Origin: Liolophura sinensis
Lineage: Eukaryota > Mollusca > Polyplacophora > Chitonida > Chitonidae
Direction: 5' to 3'
Assembly (NCBI RefSeq): GCF_032854445.1
Contig: NC_088300.1
Location: forward strand, 6,200,001 to 6,264,000
Length of the DNA stretch: 64,000 bases
Made by a program: the position numbers and the translations under genes. Shown here in pieces: positions 61,301 through 64,000 of this stretch. Each line of letters opens with the position of its first letter. Position 1 is the first letter of the stretch. Under the pieces are notes generated by a model. That model made no database searches, was not told the DNA's origin, and saw only the letters and a list, made by a program, of their open reading frames with translations.

Positions 61301-63538
61301 GCAGCTAAGTTCTCATGATTCAGCAGCTAAGTACTATGATTCAGCAGCTAAGTTCTCATGATTCAGCAGCTAAGTTCTCATGATTCTGCAGCTAAGTTCT
61401 CATAATTCAGCAGCTACGTTCTCATGATTCAGCAGCTAAGTTATCATGATTCAGCAGCTAAATTCTCATGATTCAGCAGCTAAGTTCTCATGATTCTGCA
61501 GCTAAGTTCTCATGACTCAGCAGCTAAGTACTATGATTCAGCAGCTAAGTTCTCATGATTCAGCAGCTAAGTTCTCATGATTCTGCAGCTAAGTACTATG
61601 ATTCAGCAGCTAAGTACTATGATTCAGCAGCTAAGTTCTAATGATTCAGCAGCTAAGTACTCATGATTCAGCAGCTAAGTACTCATGATTCAGCAGCTAA
61701 GTTCTCATGATTCAGCAGCTAAGTTCTCATGATTCTGCAGCTAAGTACTATGATTCAGCAGCTAAGTACTATGATTCAGCAGCTAAGTTCTAATGATTCA
61801 GCAGCTACCAACGTGTAACACAGATCTGATACAACTAGATTGCACACCCTTGCAAAATGAATCGACAATGACTATCTAGCAGTTCACATAAGGCAAACAT
61901 TTTCTCTCAGCTCAACAAATGTCCTAAGAAGGCTCTTCTACTAATCATGTGAATGACGAGTATGCTTTTGCTCGTGCAAATACTGATCTTCTTGACAAAA
62001 TACCAGCCTGTATACCCACGCAACACACTAGTGTAAGTTATACCACATACATTTTAATGCCCTGTGCAGTAGAGATCTCACCTTGCTATGAAAAGACAGA
62101 TCAGCCATATATGATTGGGTCCAGCGAAGATCATGAGCAGACTGATGAGAAGTTTGACTAGGAAGAGGAATCGTATAACTCGGTACAGCCCAAACTTCTT
62201 GCACAGGGACAGGAAGTACAGGTTGTTGATGTGAGGGGCCACAAACGACGTACCTATAAACAAGTAAAGATGACTAAAAGATACAGAGGTTAAAGGACTT
62301 GACAAGACGTAATTAACTGAGGTCCACTATTTTCCGCTTAGCCTGTAGGCTCGTATTTTTATTGATTATCTAATTTCTTCTACATTTATCTTCAAAGTTA
62401 CTTTCAAGATGGGAATATCGCTGCCTTGAGCTTGCTTTAAGAACACAATGCCTGAACATTTACATGAACAGGTGCATCACCTATAATCATAGAGCTCACA
62501 GTCGGACTGATTGCATTTCCCAGCAGACTCTCCAAAAACAGGGGGAAAAAGTTGCTATTAAAATGACAGTGAAACACCTGAAACAAAGAAAAGACAACAT
62601 AGTAACAAAATCTTAACTGATCTTTTGAATATTGCTCTATATGGTTATGTCCACACCAAATACATTTCGCAGCATCTAGACTGTTAATCTCTACCATAAC
62701 TTACCTGAACATCAATACCTGCACTGTCCTCTTTTCTTCTTTCTCTTTATGTAGCCATTTTTAAAAAATTTTAAACCACTACAGCAGATTTGAGATCATT
62801 CGTTGTGTATGTAAGGTGTGAAAAACTCTGATCTTTACCTGAAATCTTACTTGGACGGCCAGCCAAGGTACTTGTGTAAGGCCTACAGAATTATCTACAT
62901 ACATGTACACACCAGTAAACTGAAACACCAAACTTGTGTCCAACAGAAAACTGCTTCAGCCAAGCCATTTTTCTGAGAGCATCAATCATGCGGATTATCG
63001 TTAAATGGTGGAATAATGACATCAAAAAAAATATTGCTCATTAAATGCTGTGTCTTTAGAATTCTAAGGCATTCAAAGGCCATTATATTTCCACATCATT
63101 CCAAGAAATTAATATTCTAAATATGGAGCCAAAACACTTGAAGTTTTAAACCTTTGGCGATGAAAATTTTTTAAAGAAAATTCCTCCACTAGATAACCCA
63201 GCTAATTCATTTGCACTGAACTATATGCATGGTATATCAGGTGAATTTTAAATATTCTTTTTATTTCCACCAAGTCATTATGTGTCTGTACAATCTAATA
63301 CTGATTTGCCCTCTAAGTCTGACTTCACACTCCTTTTCCTGTCTGAACAATGACACTACCATTTGCATGTACTAAAACATACATACATTGTTAAACTAAA
63401 ATATCATACTTTACCTGTACTATATTCATCAGTGAGAACCATAAAAAATTAGTGTGTGAAAATAGCTCTATGACATATTTCTTGAGGGCCCGTCTCTCTG
63501 ATATGTCCACTTCTGTGAATTCATCAGCGTGTTGTAAT
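58352..63538 (-). CDS. MFSD13A: MFSD13A (TMEM180)-like membrane protein, last five exons (5' part outside window)
   Basis: Exons 63538-63415, 62577-62481, 62253-62082, 59633-59440 and 58581-58352 (stop TGA) join in phase (2 in, then 0, 1, 2, 1) to about 272 codons. The family is a major-facilitator-fold multi-span protein whose substrate is not established. Visible features: [20 protein letters not shown] across the first junction, [11 protein letters not shown], hydrophobic segments such as [17 protein letters not shown], then [20 protein letters not shown] and [15 protein letters not shown], and a last hydrophobic stretch [17 protein letters not shown]. These match my recollection of the C-terminal half of TMEM180. 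The N-terminal spans should lie beyond 64000. The intron 62081-59634 is filled largely by tandem arrays. Confidence 0.87.
59806..60848. repeat. 46-bp minisatellite, about 23 copies
   Basis: Unit CCAAAACCATCTTGATACTA plus GTGGCACCTGCATGTGGATG at a 46-base period. Variants alternate (TAGTGGC or TACTGAC), suggesting a 92-base higher-order unit in places. It begins about 170 bases upstream of the MFSD13A exon starting at 59633. Confidence 0.95.
60850..61065. repeat. About 85-bp repeat, three copies
   Basis: ACCTGGAAAACCTTCATACC and CTACCTGTACATGAAGTAGA recur three times, directly beside the 46-bp array and sharing its ACACCTACATGT words. Confidence 0.8.
61268..61806. repeat. About 22-bp minisatellite, about 25 copies
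   Basis: ATGATTCAGCAGCTAAGTTC repeats at 20- to 22-base steps with CTGCAGC and AAGTAC variants, in the same MFSD13A intron. Confidence 0.94.
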
Positions 63539-64000
63539 CTGTTCAAAATTTCATAAAAACACATGAATAATCAATACTTTTGTACGCGTATTCAGAGCAT
63601 TAGAAAACCAAATCAAATGTCAAGGTTGCAATTTACTTTCTCAAAACATTTCAAAAATTTCCAAAAATAATTTATACCCCTTCTGCAATGATAACGGATT
63701 CAATTTTCAAAGACATTACGTCATGAACCTTAGGTGTAAGTGTTCAAATGTGAAACAGAAAAGCTTCCTTTAAAATAAACGATAAATATGATTCCAGATT
63801 AAGACAAATTTTACATGTAGAATCTTTACAGAAACAAAAAAGTACTACAACTTTTCACAAAATTGATGAATCAACGTAAAACAGATCTTTTGATTCAATG
63901 TATTTATTTCTTTATCTATATATTTGATTGGTGTTTAATGACATAAAGTTTAACATTTATCCCTCAGCAGTTAAGTTAAAGAGCAGAGGAAATCGCATTG
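63539..64000. other. MFSD13A intron sequence to window end
   Basis: No exon is seen. A short piece at about 63900-63940 (ATATTTGATTGGTGTTTAAT) is the tail end of a SINE family 1 copy. Confidence 0.5.

Noticed and set aside
61268-61806. CRISPR-like spaced repeats
   Set aside because: The repeats are directly abutting with no unique spacers, and the genome is animal; it is a minisatellite.

Overview
The window is from an animal genome, most likely a mollusc. Three things point there. Genes have many small exons with GT-AG introns. The encoded protein families are metazoan (a GCNT glycosyltransferase, a receptor tyrosine kinase, CCDC142-like, MFSD13A/TMEM180). The interspersed repeats are two tRNA-derived SINE families, one resembling the molluscan V-SINE called RUDI. 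The species cannot be named from the sequence alone. All gene models below were assembled by hand from splice sites and reading phase; in every model the phases close exactly.

Layout. 1-8.2 kb: no gene found, only SINE pieces and an inverted repeat. 8.2-11.2 kb (minus): a complete three-exon core-2/I-branching beta-1,6-GlcNAc-transferase gene (460 aa). 15.7-28.8 kb (minus): a complete 19-exon receptor tyrosine kinase gene (950 aa) with a signal peptide, a Cys-rich cap, three fibronectin III-like domains, one membrane span and a split kinase domain. This architecture and its motifs resemble insect Torso. A possible alternative first exon lies at 33.5 kb. 31.9-33.1 kb: a decayed Penelope-like reverse transcriptase interrupted by a SINE. 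33.6-41 kb: no gene, SINE fragments and many TACATGTA octamers. 41.5-53.6 kb (plus): an eight-exon CCDC142-like gene (952 aa). 55.5-57.0 kb: a Tc1-type transposon with a broken transposase. 58.4-63.5 kb (minus, 5' part beyond the window): the last five exons of MFSD13A/TMEM180, tail-to-tail with the CCDC142-like gene.

The most unusual signal is not a gene. Minisatellites sit on exon boundaries. In the CCDC142-like gene an 85-bp unit repeats the 3' splice site of the first coding exon six times, an 82-bp unit does the same for exon 7 including its first codons, and a 68-bp unit copies the stop-codon region into the 3' UTR. In the kinase gene a 26-bp unit repeats the 5' splice site of exon 5. 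The other arrays (21 to 57 bp units) fill introns, some starting a few bases from a splice site. The genes show no obvious functional link to one another.
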